DNA from: Acidimicrobiia bacterium
GTDB taxonomy: Bacteria; Actinomycetota; Acidimicrobiia; Spongiisociales; UBA11373
Length of the DNA stretch: 32,607 bases
NCBI GenBank assembly: GCA_029263095.1
Contig: JAJCYA010000023.1
Coordinates: 1 to 32,607 of the forward strand
Direction: 5' to 3'
Shown: piece by piece, positions 8,252-15,774 of the stretch
How the letters are laid out: every line of letters begins with the position of its first letter
How positions within the stretch are numbered: the stretch's first letter is position 1
Position numbers and translations under genes: made by a program
Notes under the pieces: model-generated
What the model saw: only the letters and a program-made list of their open reading frames with translations
Database searches by the model: none
What the model was told of the DNA's origin: nothing

Positions 8252-10264
8252 ATGGTGACAACAACCCCTCAGGTGCTCACGGTCGACAATCTGGGTATCG
8301 ACTACAAGGTCGGGCTCGAATGGAAGCAGGCGGTTCGCGACGTCAGTTTCTCGATAGCCCAGGGCGAGTCGTTGGGCCTGGTAGGTGAGTCCGGCTGCGG
8401 CAAGACCACGGTCGCGATGGCCATCATGCACTACCTGCCCCGCAACGGTCGAGTCGGCGAGGGCTCGATTCGACTCGGGGGACGCGAGATCGAGAACCTC
8501 TCCGCAAGCGAGCTGCGGCAAATGCGCGTGAACCAGGTGTCCATGGTCTACCAAGATCCCGGCAAGTCCCTGAATCCCTCCATCCGTATAGGCCGCCAGG
8601 TGGCCGATGTGTTCGAGCTCATGGGGTTTCCGAAGGGCGAGTGGGACGACCGGGTCGTCGACATACTCCGAAAGGTGAAGATCGCCGATCCGGAGAGCGT
8701 CGTCCGTCGCTACCCCCACCAGTTGTCGGGCGGCATGCTCCAGAGAGTTGTCATTGCGATGGCCATTGCCTCAGAGCCGGAGTTGCTGGTCCTGGACGAG
8801 CCGACCACCGGTCTGGACGCCACGGTGGAGGCCGAAGTGCTCGATCTAGTGTCGAGCCTGCGCGCCGAGACCGGCACCTCGGTGCTGTTCATCAGTCACA
8901 GCCTGGCTGTGATTCGCAGGATGTGCGACCGGGTGGGGGTGCTGTATGGCGGCCGGCTCCTGGCAGAGGGGCCGGCCGAGAGCATCTTCACCGATCCCCG
9001 CCATCCCTACACCGTTGGGTTGCTGAGAAGCCTTCCTACCGGTGAGGTCAGCCGGAAGGAGGCGCAGCTCGACACCATTCCGGGAACACTTCCACCCCTG
9101 GGAGCCCAGATTCAAGGATGCATCTACGCCGCTCGATGCCCGATTGCCGAAGACGTTTGCCGAGACGAAGAACCCGACCTGATTCCGCTTCCGGGGAATC
9201 GGGCCAGCCGGTGCTACTTTCCCGATCGGGCTCCGAACTTGCCACGAGTGGTTGCCCCCGATCCTCCGCCACGCCAGCGCTCCGACGCCACGTTGCTGGA
9301 GATCAGCGATACGTCCAAGACCTTCGTGCAAGAAGGGAGGCCGGTCTTTGCCCTCAGCGACATCGACCTCTCGATCAGAGTGGGAGAAACGGTCGCATTG
9401 GTCGGCGAGTCCGGATCCGGCAAAAGCACCCTGGCCAAGGTGATTCTCGGTATCCACGTGCCCGACGATGGGGCGGTTATCGAAATCGGAGGAGAGGTGC
9501 TGCACGACAGCCTGCATTCCCGAAGCGGCGATGAGATCCGGTCGGTGCAAATGGTGTTCCAGAACCCCGACAGTGCGCTCAATCGGCGACACTCGGTGCG
9601 CCGCATCATCGGGCGGGCTGTGCAACGGTTGCGGGGCCTCGGCAGAAAAGGGGTGCAGGAGCACACCAGAGATCTGCTCACCGACGTGCGGATGGGACAT
9701 GAGCACCTCGGCGCCAAGCCGTCGCACCTTTCGGGGGGCCTCAAACAGCGGGTGGCTATAGCCCGTGCCTTCGCCGGGTCTCCTGCCCTGGTGGTGCTCG
9801 ACGAGCCCACCTCCGCGCTGGATGTGTCCGTCCAGGCTGCCATCATCAATCTCCTGTCCGAGCTCCAGGCCGAAGAGGACGTTGCGTACCTCTTCATCTC
9901 CCACGACCTGAACGTGGTGCGGTATCTGGCAGATCGAGTGGCGGTGATGTATCTCGGCCGCCTGATGGAAGTGGGAACGGCACAGCGCATTTTTGGAGGG
10001 CCGCACCACCCCTACAGCGAGGCCCTGCTGTCCGCCGCCCCCGACAGGGAAGAGGGCACTCGCATCAGGTTGGAAGGCGAGATTCCGGCCGCCACCGACC
10101 CACCGCCGGGCTGCCCCTTCCAGACTCGTTGCCATCGCAAGATCGGGGAGATATGCGAAACGGTGGAGCCTCCTCTCACCGAGGCGGAGCCCGGCTATTC
10201 GATTAGGTGCCATATTCCGATCGACGAGCTGGCCGCGCTGCAGCAGGTCGTGCCACAGGAGTGA
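8252..10264 (+). CDS. Fused double ATPase of peptide-type ABC importer (DppD-DppF fusion)
   Basis: One 670-residue polypeptide carries both nucleotide-binding domains. The first has Walker A GESGCGKTT (about residues 45-53), signature LSGGM (about 158) and Walker B LLVLDEPTTGLD (about 178). The second has Walker A GESGSGKST (about 384), signature LSGGLKQR (about 492) and Walker B LVVLDEPTSALD (about 513). Each is followed by the oligopeptide-transporter C-terminal extension with its cysteines (CIYAARCPIAEDVC; CPFQTRCHRKIGEIC). Most peptide importers use two separate ATPases; fusions occur but are less common. I chose ATG 8252, 7 nt after the permease stop, over upstream in-frame starts that overlap the permease gene. 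It energises the importer encoded by the three preceding genes. Confidence 0.93.
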   Translation: MVTTTPQVLTVDNLGIDYKVGLEWKQAVRDVSFSIAQGESLGLVGESGCGKTTVAMAIMHYLPRNGRVGEGSIRLGGREIENLSASELRQMRVNQVSMVYQDPGKSLNPSIRIGRQVADVFELMGFPKGEWDDRVVDILRKVKIADPESVVRRYPHQLSGGMLQRVVIAMAIASEPELLVLDEPTTGLDATVEAEVLDLVSSLRAETGTSVLFISHSLAVIRRMCDRVGVLYGGRLLAEGPAESIFTDPRHPYTVGLLRSLPTGEVSRKEAQLDTIPGTLPPLGAQIQGCIYAARCPIAEDVCRDEEPDLIPLPGNRASRCYFPDRAPNLPRVVAPDPPPRQRSDATLLEISDTSKTFVQEGRPVFALSDIDLSIRVGETVALVGESGSGKSTLAKVILGIHVPDDGAVIEIGGEVLHDSLHSRSGDEIRSVQMVFQNPDSALNRRHSVRRIIGRAVQRLRGLGRKGVQEHTRDLLTDVRMGHEHLGAKPSHLSGGLKQRVAIARAFAGSPALVVLDEPTSALDVSVQAAIINLLSELQAEEDVAYLFISHDLNVVRYLADRVAVMYLGRLMEVGTAQRIFGGPHHPYSEALLSAAPDREEGTRIRLEGEIPAATDPPPGCPFQTRCHRKIGEICETVEPPLTEAEPGYSIRCHIPIDELAALQQVVPQE

Positions 10265-11370
10265 AGATCACGGCGCTGGAGTCGCGCCGCTACCGACTAC
10301 CCCTGGTGCCGCCATTCGAAGCGGCCTGGGACCCCCGGCCAAGAGACCACTTCGACGAGTCGATCGTCATAGTCCACACCGACACCGGCTTACGAGGCTA
10401 CGCCGGAGGTGCCGCGACTCCGGACCTTGGCCTGCTGGAGACGCTGCTCGTCGGATGCGACCCCGCCGATGGCGAGCAAATCTTCGATGTATGTCAATCG
10501 GTCGACTTTCACGGCGGCCGCAACTGGACGGTGGAAGTCGCCGTTCAGGATGTAGTGGCAAGATCGCTCGACAAGCCGCTTTGTGAGCTGCTGGAAGGCT
10601 CACGAATGTCATTCCCCGCTTACGCGTCTACCGGTGAACGGCTCGAAGCCGAGGCTCGGACGGAACGGACATTGCAGTGGCGCGAGCAGGGGATCAGGGC
10701 GATCAAGCTCAGACTTGTTCATGGCGATTGGCGTGAGGACGTGGCCATCGTCGAAGCCGTTCGTGACGCGGTCGGCGACACGGTCGAGATCCTGGTTGAC
10801 GCCAACCACGGGTGGCGGATGCCAGGAGACCGTTCGCCGCGGTGGGATCTGGCTACGGCGGCTGACTGTGCCCGAGCGCTTGCGGACCTGGATGTGCTCT
10901 GGCTGGAGGAGCCCCTCGACCCGGCCTTGGTGGACGACTATGTCCGGCTGCGCCGGCTGACAGATCTACCGATCGCCGGGGGCGAAATGGTGCGAAGCCT
11001 GGCCGAAACCCAACGACTGATCGGCGCCGGTGCCTTCGATGTCGTCCAGAACGACGTCGTTCTCGCCGGTGGCGTCGAAGGCACCCGACGGGTCGCCCAA
11101 TGGGCGGAACAGTCCCAAGTGAGGTGGTCGCCTCACACCTGGTCGACCGGCTACGGCTTGCTGGCGAACCTGCACGTTGCGCTCGCACTCTCGACCGCCC
11201 GGTTCATCGAGGTCCCCTACGACCCACCGGGATGGTCGCCCGCCCGGAGAGACTTCATGCTTCCGGAACCACTCGAGATTGCCGGCGACGGCACGATCAG
11301 GCCACCAGCAGGCCCGGGCCTGGGTATCGAGCCAGATTTCGACGCCTTGGAACGATGGCGGGTGGACTAG
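10261..11370 (+). CDS. Enolase-superfamily (mandelate racemase/muconate lactonizing type) enzyme
   Basis: This protein is about 369 residues from the GTG at 10261, which overlaps the ATPase stop (GTGA), so it belongs to the importer operon. The metal ligands are visible: VDANHGW (Asp about 180), LEEPLDP (Glu about 216) and GGE (Glu about 241). Catalytic groups look like the mandelate-racemase subgroup: a lysine in AIKLRL (about 148), and an Asp-His dyad from QNDVVLAGG (about 264) and SPHTW (about 291). Such enzymes abstract a proton alpha to a carboxylate, giving racemisation, epimerisation or dehydration. One known member, HpbD, epimerises hydroxyproline betaine beside demethylation genes, so an epimerase acting on an N-methylated amino acid is plausible. 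The exact reaction cannot be assigned. Confidence 0.85.
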   Translation: MKITALESRRYRLPLVPPFEAAWDPRPRDHFDESIVIVHTDTGLRGYAGGAATPDLGLLETLLVGCDPADGEQIFDVCQSVDFHGGRNWTVEVAVQDVVARSLDKPLCELLEGSRMSFPAYASTGERLEAEARTERTLQWREQGIRAIKLRLVHGDWREDVAIVEAVRDAVGDTVEILVDANHGWRMPGDRSPRWDLATAADCARALADLDVLWLEEPLDPALVDDYVRLRRLTDLPIAGGEMVRSLAETQRLIGAGAFDVVQNDVVLAGGVEGTRRVAQWAEQSQVRWSPHTWSTGYGLLANLHVALALSTARFIEVPYDPPGWSPARRDFMLPEPLEIAGDGTIRPPAGPGLGIEPDFDALERWRVD

Positions 11371-11487
11371 AGATTCCGGGGAGGCCGGAAGCTGCACGCC
11401 TGGCGCGTTCCGACCAGCTGGATTCCCCCAGGAGAACAGGCAGTCAGGTCAGTGCGTAGGCTCGGGCAGGAGCGCAGAGGAGAGACC

Positions 11488-13905
11488 GTGAAATCACAGT
11501 ACCGGGTGGTAGTGATAGGAGGGGGTGTCGTCGGCGCCAGCGTCCTCTACCACCTTGCCAAGTACGGCTGGACGGATGTGGCCATCGTGGAACGGGACGT
11601 GTTGACGGCCGGCTCGAGCTGGCACGCGGCTGGCGGCTTCCATGCCCTCAACGCCGACCCGAACATCGCCGCCCTCCAGGCCTACACGATCGACCTTCTC
11701 TCCGAAATCGAGCAAGAGTCCGGCCAGGACATCGGCATGCACATGGCGGGTGGCATCACCTTCGCTTCCGCGCCGGAGCGGTGGGAGTGGCTGCAGGCGA
11801 CCTATCGGGTGTATCAGACGATGGGCATCGAGGACATCAGGCTCATGGGTCCGGACGAGATCAAGGAGTGGTGCCCGATCGTGAAGATCGACGACGTGCT
11901 CGGAGGTCTGTGGGCCGACCGCGAGGGCTACGTCGATCCATCGGGCGTCGTCCACGCCTACGCCAAGGCGGCCAAAATGCGCGGTGCCGAGGTGATCGAG
12001 CACAACCGGGTGATGGACCTGAATCCTCGGGGGGACGGTTCATGGGACGTGATCACCGAGCAGGGCACGATCGTGGCCGAACATGTCGTGAACGCTGGGG
12101 GGTTGTGGGCCAAGCAGGTCGGCCGCATGGCCGGTGTCGAGCTCCCGCTTTCGCCGCTGGCCCATCACTTCCTGCTCACCGAGCAGATTCCTGAGATTGA
12201 GGCGCTCGACTTCGAGATGCCGATGATGATCGACCTGGAGGGTTTCACCTACATGCGCCAGGAGCTCAACGGCTTGCTGGTCGGCATCTACGAACTCGAC
12301 CACCAGCACTGGAACATCGACGGTGCTCCCTGGGAGTACAACGGCTTCTCCCTGATTCCGCCCGACGTCGATCGAATCTCGCGAGAGCTCTCATTCGCGG
12401 TTTCGCGCTACCCAGTACTCGACGACGCAGGCATCACCCAGTGGGTGAACGGGGCTTTCACCTTCTCTCCCGACGGCAACCCGCTCGTCGGCCCGGTGCC
12501 TGGTCTGCGCAACTACTGGTCGGCCTGCGCCGTCATGGCCGGGTTCCTGCAAGGTGGTGGTGTCGGCAAGGCGCTCGCCGAGTGGATGATCGAAGGGGAG
12601 CCCGAGGAGGACGTTTTCGGGATGGACGTCGCCCGGTTTGGCTCCTATGCGGAGAACCGCGAGTACATCCGGCAGACGACCGGCCAGTTCTATTCGCGAC
12701 GCTTCGTGATGACCTATCCCAACGAGCAGCTCTGGGCGGGACGTCCGCTGCGGATGTCACCGGCCTATGACGCAATGACCGAGGCAGGTGCCTTCTGGGG
12801 GTGTTCGTACGGTCTGGAGGTCCCCATCTACTTTGCGGATCGGGACTTCGAGGAGGTCCCGACGCTGCGGCGCTCGAACGCATTCGACATCGTTGGCGAG
12901 GAATGCCGCCGGGTGCGCTCGGATGTCGGAATTCTCGACGTCTCGGGGTATTCCAGGTACGAGGTCACCGGGCCAAGCGCCGAGGGCTGGCTCGATCACC
13001 TGGTTTCGAGCCGGCTGCCCGCCCCGGGACGAATCAAGCTTGCCCCGATGCTGGGCCCCGATGGCCGTCTTAAGGGCGATCTGACCGTGGCGAACTGGGG
13101 TGACGGCACCTGGTGGATCATCGGCTCCTACTACCTGCGGGCCTGGCACATGCGCTGGTTCAACGACCACCTGAGCGACGGAGTGACAGTGCGTGACATA
13201 TCGGATTCGGTCGTGGGCTTCGCGCTGTCTGGACCCAAGTCACGGCAGCTGCTGGAAAAGGTGACCGGGGACGACATTTCACCCGAAGCGATGCGTTTCA
13301 TGGCGTGCCGGGAACTCGACGTCGGCACTATCCGTGCCAGGGTGGGCAGGATTTCGGTGGTCGGAGAGCTCGGTTACGAGATCAATTGCTCCGCCGCCGA
13401 GCACATTGCCCTGCGGCGGCTTCTGCTTGAAGCCGGTGAGGACCTGGGAGCGATTGAATATGGCTCCAACGCTCTCTTGTCGCTCAGGATGGAGAAGAGC
13501 TTCGGCATCTGGTCCGCCGAGTTCAGGCAGGAGTACACACCGGGAATGACCGGCATGGACCAATGGATCGACTGGTCGAAGGACGACTTCATCGGCGCGG
13601 AGGCGGCGCGTAAGGAACGAGACACCAACGGTGCCCGCCGGAAGCTGATCACGCTGGAGGTGGATGCCACCGATGCCGATGCCACCGGATATGAGCCGGT
13701 CTGGGATGGCGACACACGGGTTGGCTACATCACGTCGGGCGACTACGGCCATACGGTCGGTAAGAGCTTGGCAATGGCGCTGGTCGATCGGGATTTGGCG
13801 GCGGAAGGCACCGAGCTGACGACCCATATCGTCGGTATCGAGCGGCCCGCCCGGGTGATCGCGCCTTCCCCGTACGACCCCACCGGCGCGGCGATGAGGA
13901 TGTAA
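11488..13905 (+). CDS. Dimethylglycine/sarcosine dehydrogenase-like flavoprotein (DAO + GcvT domains)
   Basis: This protein is about 805 residues from a GTG at 11488 with GAGGAGAG just upstream; the frame is open to a GTG at 11452. The N-terminal half is a DAO-type FAD domain with GGGVVGAS (residues 11-18) and a WHAAGG segment whose His46 matches the histidine that binds FAD covalently in dimethylglycine and sarcosine dehydrogenases. An FAO-M-type linker (about 380-440) leads to a GcvT-like folate domain that fills the rest (GDLTVANWGDGTWW, GELGYEINCSA). The family oxidises N-methyl groups of dimethylglycine or sarcosine and gives the C1 unit to tetrahydrofolate as methylene-THF. It stands 117 bp after the enolase-type gene. 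The exact amine is unknown; a related N-methyl amino acid is equally possible. Confidence 0.88.
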   Translation: MKSQYRVVVIGGGVVGASVLYHLAKYGWTDVAIVERDVLTAGSSWHAAGGFHALNADPNIAALQAYTIDLLSEIEQESGQDIGMHMAGGITFASAPERWEWLQATYRVYQTMGIEDIRLMGPDEIKEWCPIVKIDDVLGGLWADREGYVDPSGVVHAYAKAAKMRGAEVIEHNRVMDLNPRGDGSWDVITEQGTIVAEHVVNAGGLWAKQVGRMAGVELPLSPLAHHFLLTEQIPEIEALDFEMPMMIDLEGFTYMRQELNGLLVGIYELDHQHWNIDGAPWEYNGFSLIPPDVDRISRELSFAVSRYPVLDDAGITQWVNGAFTFSPDGNPLVGPVPGLRNYWSACAVMAGFLQGGGVGKALAEWMIEGEPEEDVFGMDVARFGSYAENREYIRQTTGQFYSRRFVMTYPNEQLWAGRPLRMSPAYDAMTEAGAFWGCSYGLEVPIYFADRDFEEVPTLRRSNAFDIVGEECRRVRSDVGILDVSGYSRYEVTGPSAEGWLDHLVSSRLPAPGRIKLAPMLGPDGRLKGDLTVANWGDGTWWIIGSYYLRAWHMRWFNDHLSDGVTVRDISDSVVGFALSGPKSRQLLEKVTGDDISPEAMRFMACRELDVGTIRARVGRISVVGELGYEINCSAAEHIALRRLLLEAGEDLGAIEYGSNALLSLRMEKSFGIWSAEFRQEYTPGMTGMDQWIDWSKDDFIGAEAARKERDTNGARRKLITLEVDATDADATGYEPVWDGDTRVGYITSGDYGHTVGKSLAMALVDRDLAAEGTELTTHIVGIERPARVIAPSPYDPTGAAMRM

Positions 13906-13974
13906 GAGTCCGCCTCGCACAGCAGGGCTCGACATCTCGCGGCCAGATTGAGAGTCTGGTCAAAACACGCGCCC

Positions 13975-13990
13975 CGGGAGTGTGCTCCCG
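13975..13990. terminator. Short GC hairpin between convergent genes
   Basis: CGGGAG (13975-13980) and CTCCCG (13985-13990) pair around TGTG. It lies between the stops of the plus-strand dehydrogenase gene (13905) and the minus-strand zinc dehydrogenase gene (14038). No T-tract is present on either side, so it is only a possible bidirectional terminator. Confidence 0.3.
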
Positions 13991-14037
13991 ACACTCGACG
14001 GGACCGGGAGCCGGCGATCGCAACCGCCCACGCATCA

Positions 14038-15120
14038 CTAGAACACGATCAGATGCCGGAGGGCTTCGCCCCGCTCTACCGATGCGATCGCTTCGTTGAT
14101 CTCCTCGAGGGGATACCGGCCCGTGATCAGCTCGTCGAGCTTTAGCCGGCCTTCTTCGTAGAGCCGCACGAGCCTCGGTATGTCGATAGAGATTCGGGCC
14201 GCTCCCAGCTTGGAGCCAAGCATGCGTTGACTCTGGTCGGCCAAGGTAAGGGGAATGAAGGTGCTCGTCACACCCGTCGGCGGCAGGCCTATGAGCACCA
14301 CCGCCCCCGTCGGCGCAAGCAGGGTGGGCGCTTCGTCGAAGGCCGCTTTGGCAGTGACGGTCACGAAGACCTGATCGGCCATCTCCCCTCCGGTCACCGA
14401 TGCAACGGCGGCGGCAACGTCCTCACTTGAGGCGTTCACGATGTGGGTGGCACCGAACTCCTTGGCTGCTTGCAGCTTGTCGTCGACCAAATCGATGGCA
14501 ACAATTGCCGCCGCCCCCGCCAGCGCCGCTCCCTGGACCACGTTGAGGCCGACACCTCCGGAGCCGATCACCACCACGTTCGAGCCAGGCTGGACGTCGG
14601 CAACGTTTGTCACCGACCCCACCCCGGTGATCACTCCACAGCCGAGTAAAGCCGCCGCGTCCAGGGATATTCGTTCGTCAATGGCCACCAGCTGGGATCG
14701 ATGAACCACTACTTCTTCGGCGAACGCACCCGTCTTCATGGCCGGATAGACGGGGTTTCCCTCGGCGTCCCGAAGCGGCGCGTTCTCTTCGAAGGTCGTT
14801 GCACAGGCGACTTCATAGCCGCTCCGGCAGTACTTACATTCTCCACAAGAGCGGATAAGTGTGACCACGACGTGGTCACCAACCGCCAGGTCATTCACCC
14901 CGGCACCGATTTCAGCGACCCGACCCGAAGCCTCGTGGCCATAAACCGCAGGCAGATCGCCACCCCACGCTCCCTCGGCAAACGCGATATCGCTGTGGCA
15001 GATGGCAACGGCCGCCAGCTCGACCCGGACCTGATTGGGTCCGGGGGCTGGCAGCGAGACCTCTTCGACTAGCAGCGGCTCTCCAAACACGTGGCAAACG
15101 GCGGCTCTCATAGACGGCAT
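14038..15120 (-). CDS. Zinc-dependent alcohol dehydrogenase (MDR family, class III-like)
   Basis: This is a medium-chain zinc dehydrogenase of about 360 residues. Catalytic zinc ligands are in ICHSD and GHEASG; the structural zinc site is the four-cysteine cluster CGECKYCRSGYEVAC. The nucleotide-binding motif is VIGSGGVGLN. Overall it resembles the class III group that includes thiol-dependent formaldehyde dehydrogenases (S-hydroxymethyl-glutathione or -mycothiol). Such an enzyme would fit a locus whose oxidases can release formaldehyde, but alcohol or aldehyde substrates tied to the carbon skeleton are equally possible. Start candidates are ATG 15120 and ATG 15111; neither has a strong ribosome-binding site. 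It is the only minus-strand gene between two plus-strand blocks, so it has its own promoter, probably near 15120-15200. Confidence 0.85.
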   Translation of the reverse strand: MPSMRAAVCHVFGEPLLVEEVSLPAPGPNQVRVELAAVAICHSDIAFAEGAWGGDLPAVYGHEASGRVAEIGAGVNDLAVGDHVVVTLIRSCGECKYCRSGYEVACATTFEENAPLRDAEGNPVYPAMKTGAFAEEVVVHRSQLVAIDERISLDAAALLGCGVITGVGSVTNVADVQPGSNVVVIGSGGVGLNVVQGAALAGAAAIVAIDLVDDKLQAAKEFGATHIVNASSEDVAAAVASVTGGEMADQVFVTVTAKAAFDEAPTLLAPTGAVVLIGLPPTGVTSTFIPLTLADQSQRMLGSKLGAARISIDIPRLVRLYEEGRLKLDELITGRYPLEEINEAIASVERGEALRHLIVF

Positions 15121-15285
15121 TCTGACACTCGGATTCACAACCGGTGCCACGCACGGGGATCAGCCGCAACCGGCTGGTGTGGTTTCGCCAGCGGCAGCCC
15201 AACAACACGAGGAGCTCGGGGATGGCCGAGTGCAGGGCCGCCAGATCGGCACCATCCGGGATCTCGGCCGGCGGATGACCGTTTC

Positions 15286-15497
15286 GTGAGGGAAGACGAG
15301 CCGGGCACGGTGGCCTATGGCTGGTTCGTCAGCGATGACGGTCGCTTCGTAGCCGAAGATGGCTACGCCGAAGACGCGGCGCTGGTCACACACATGGCCC
15401 ACGATCGGAAGCAGCCTTTCCGAGACGAGTACCCGGCATTGCTAGATGTCGAACGTGTCGAAGTGGTGGGTGACGCGAGAGGTGCCGCCGCGAGGCC
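15286..15497 (+). pseudogene. Fragment resembling an antibiotic-biosynthesis-monooxygenase (ABM-like) protein
   Basis: The plus frame from a GTG at 15286 reads EPGTVAYGWFVSDDGRF, then EDGYAEDAALVTHM and VERVEVVGDA, which resembles small ABM-domain proteins of the form EPGTLAYEW...HERYAD...LLAHL...LEVYGD. The part resembling an N-terminal half is missing, and the frame then runs into DNA that is antisense to an unrelated flavoprotein fragment. I read it as a gene remnant. The family call is from memory of the pattern only, and the upstream boundary is unclear. Confidence 0.45.
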
Positions 15498-15635
15498 CTC
15501 GAGGAACACGACATCCGCACCAGACCCGGCGCCGCTCTTGTCGAGTTCCATCGTCAGATGCCATGCGGTGCTCAGTCCGTGTACACCGCCGCCGACGATC
15601 AGGTATGTGGCTGCTTTAGGCAGGGCCGGGGTCAT
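15498..15635 (-). pseudogene. N-terminal fragment of a SoxB-like FAD-dependent oxidoreductase
   Basis: An ATG at 15635, preceded by GAGGGAGCAACG, opens a frame whose first 46 residues are a clear DAO-family FAD-binding beginning: YLIVGGGVHGLSTAWHL, then ADVVFLE. After about 15498 the frame loses all resemblance and becomes Ser/Ala-rich, ending at 15363. So only the first FAD-binding strand-helix-strand remains, cut at the point where the ABM-like fragment on the other strand ends. It could be a relic of an earlier oxidase gene of this locus. Confidence 0.6.
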
Positions 15636-15774
15636 CGTTGCTCCCTCATCGTGGTGCAGCCTCCGGCTTCAGTGGGGAATAGAGTGACTCGACCTCTTCG
15701 AGGGAAGGATTGGAGCATGGGGGCGGCAGTGATACTGGCCTGGTTGAGCCATGGTCGGACGAGGTGATCACCCA

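Noticed and set aside
8846-10213. Long minus-strand open frame (455 codons) opposite the fused ATPase
   Set aside because: It is antisense to clear Walker motifs on the plus strand and shows no domain; a GC-skewed shadow frame.
15363-15497. Continuation of the flavoprotein fragment on the minus strand, and a neighbouring frame ending RGGTSRVTHHFDTFDI
   Set aside because: After residue 46 the frame becomes Ser/Ala-rich without motifs, and the second frame is the antisense of the ABM-like coding fragment.
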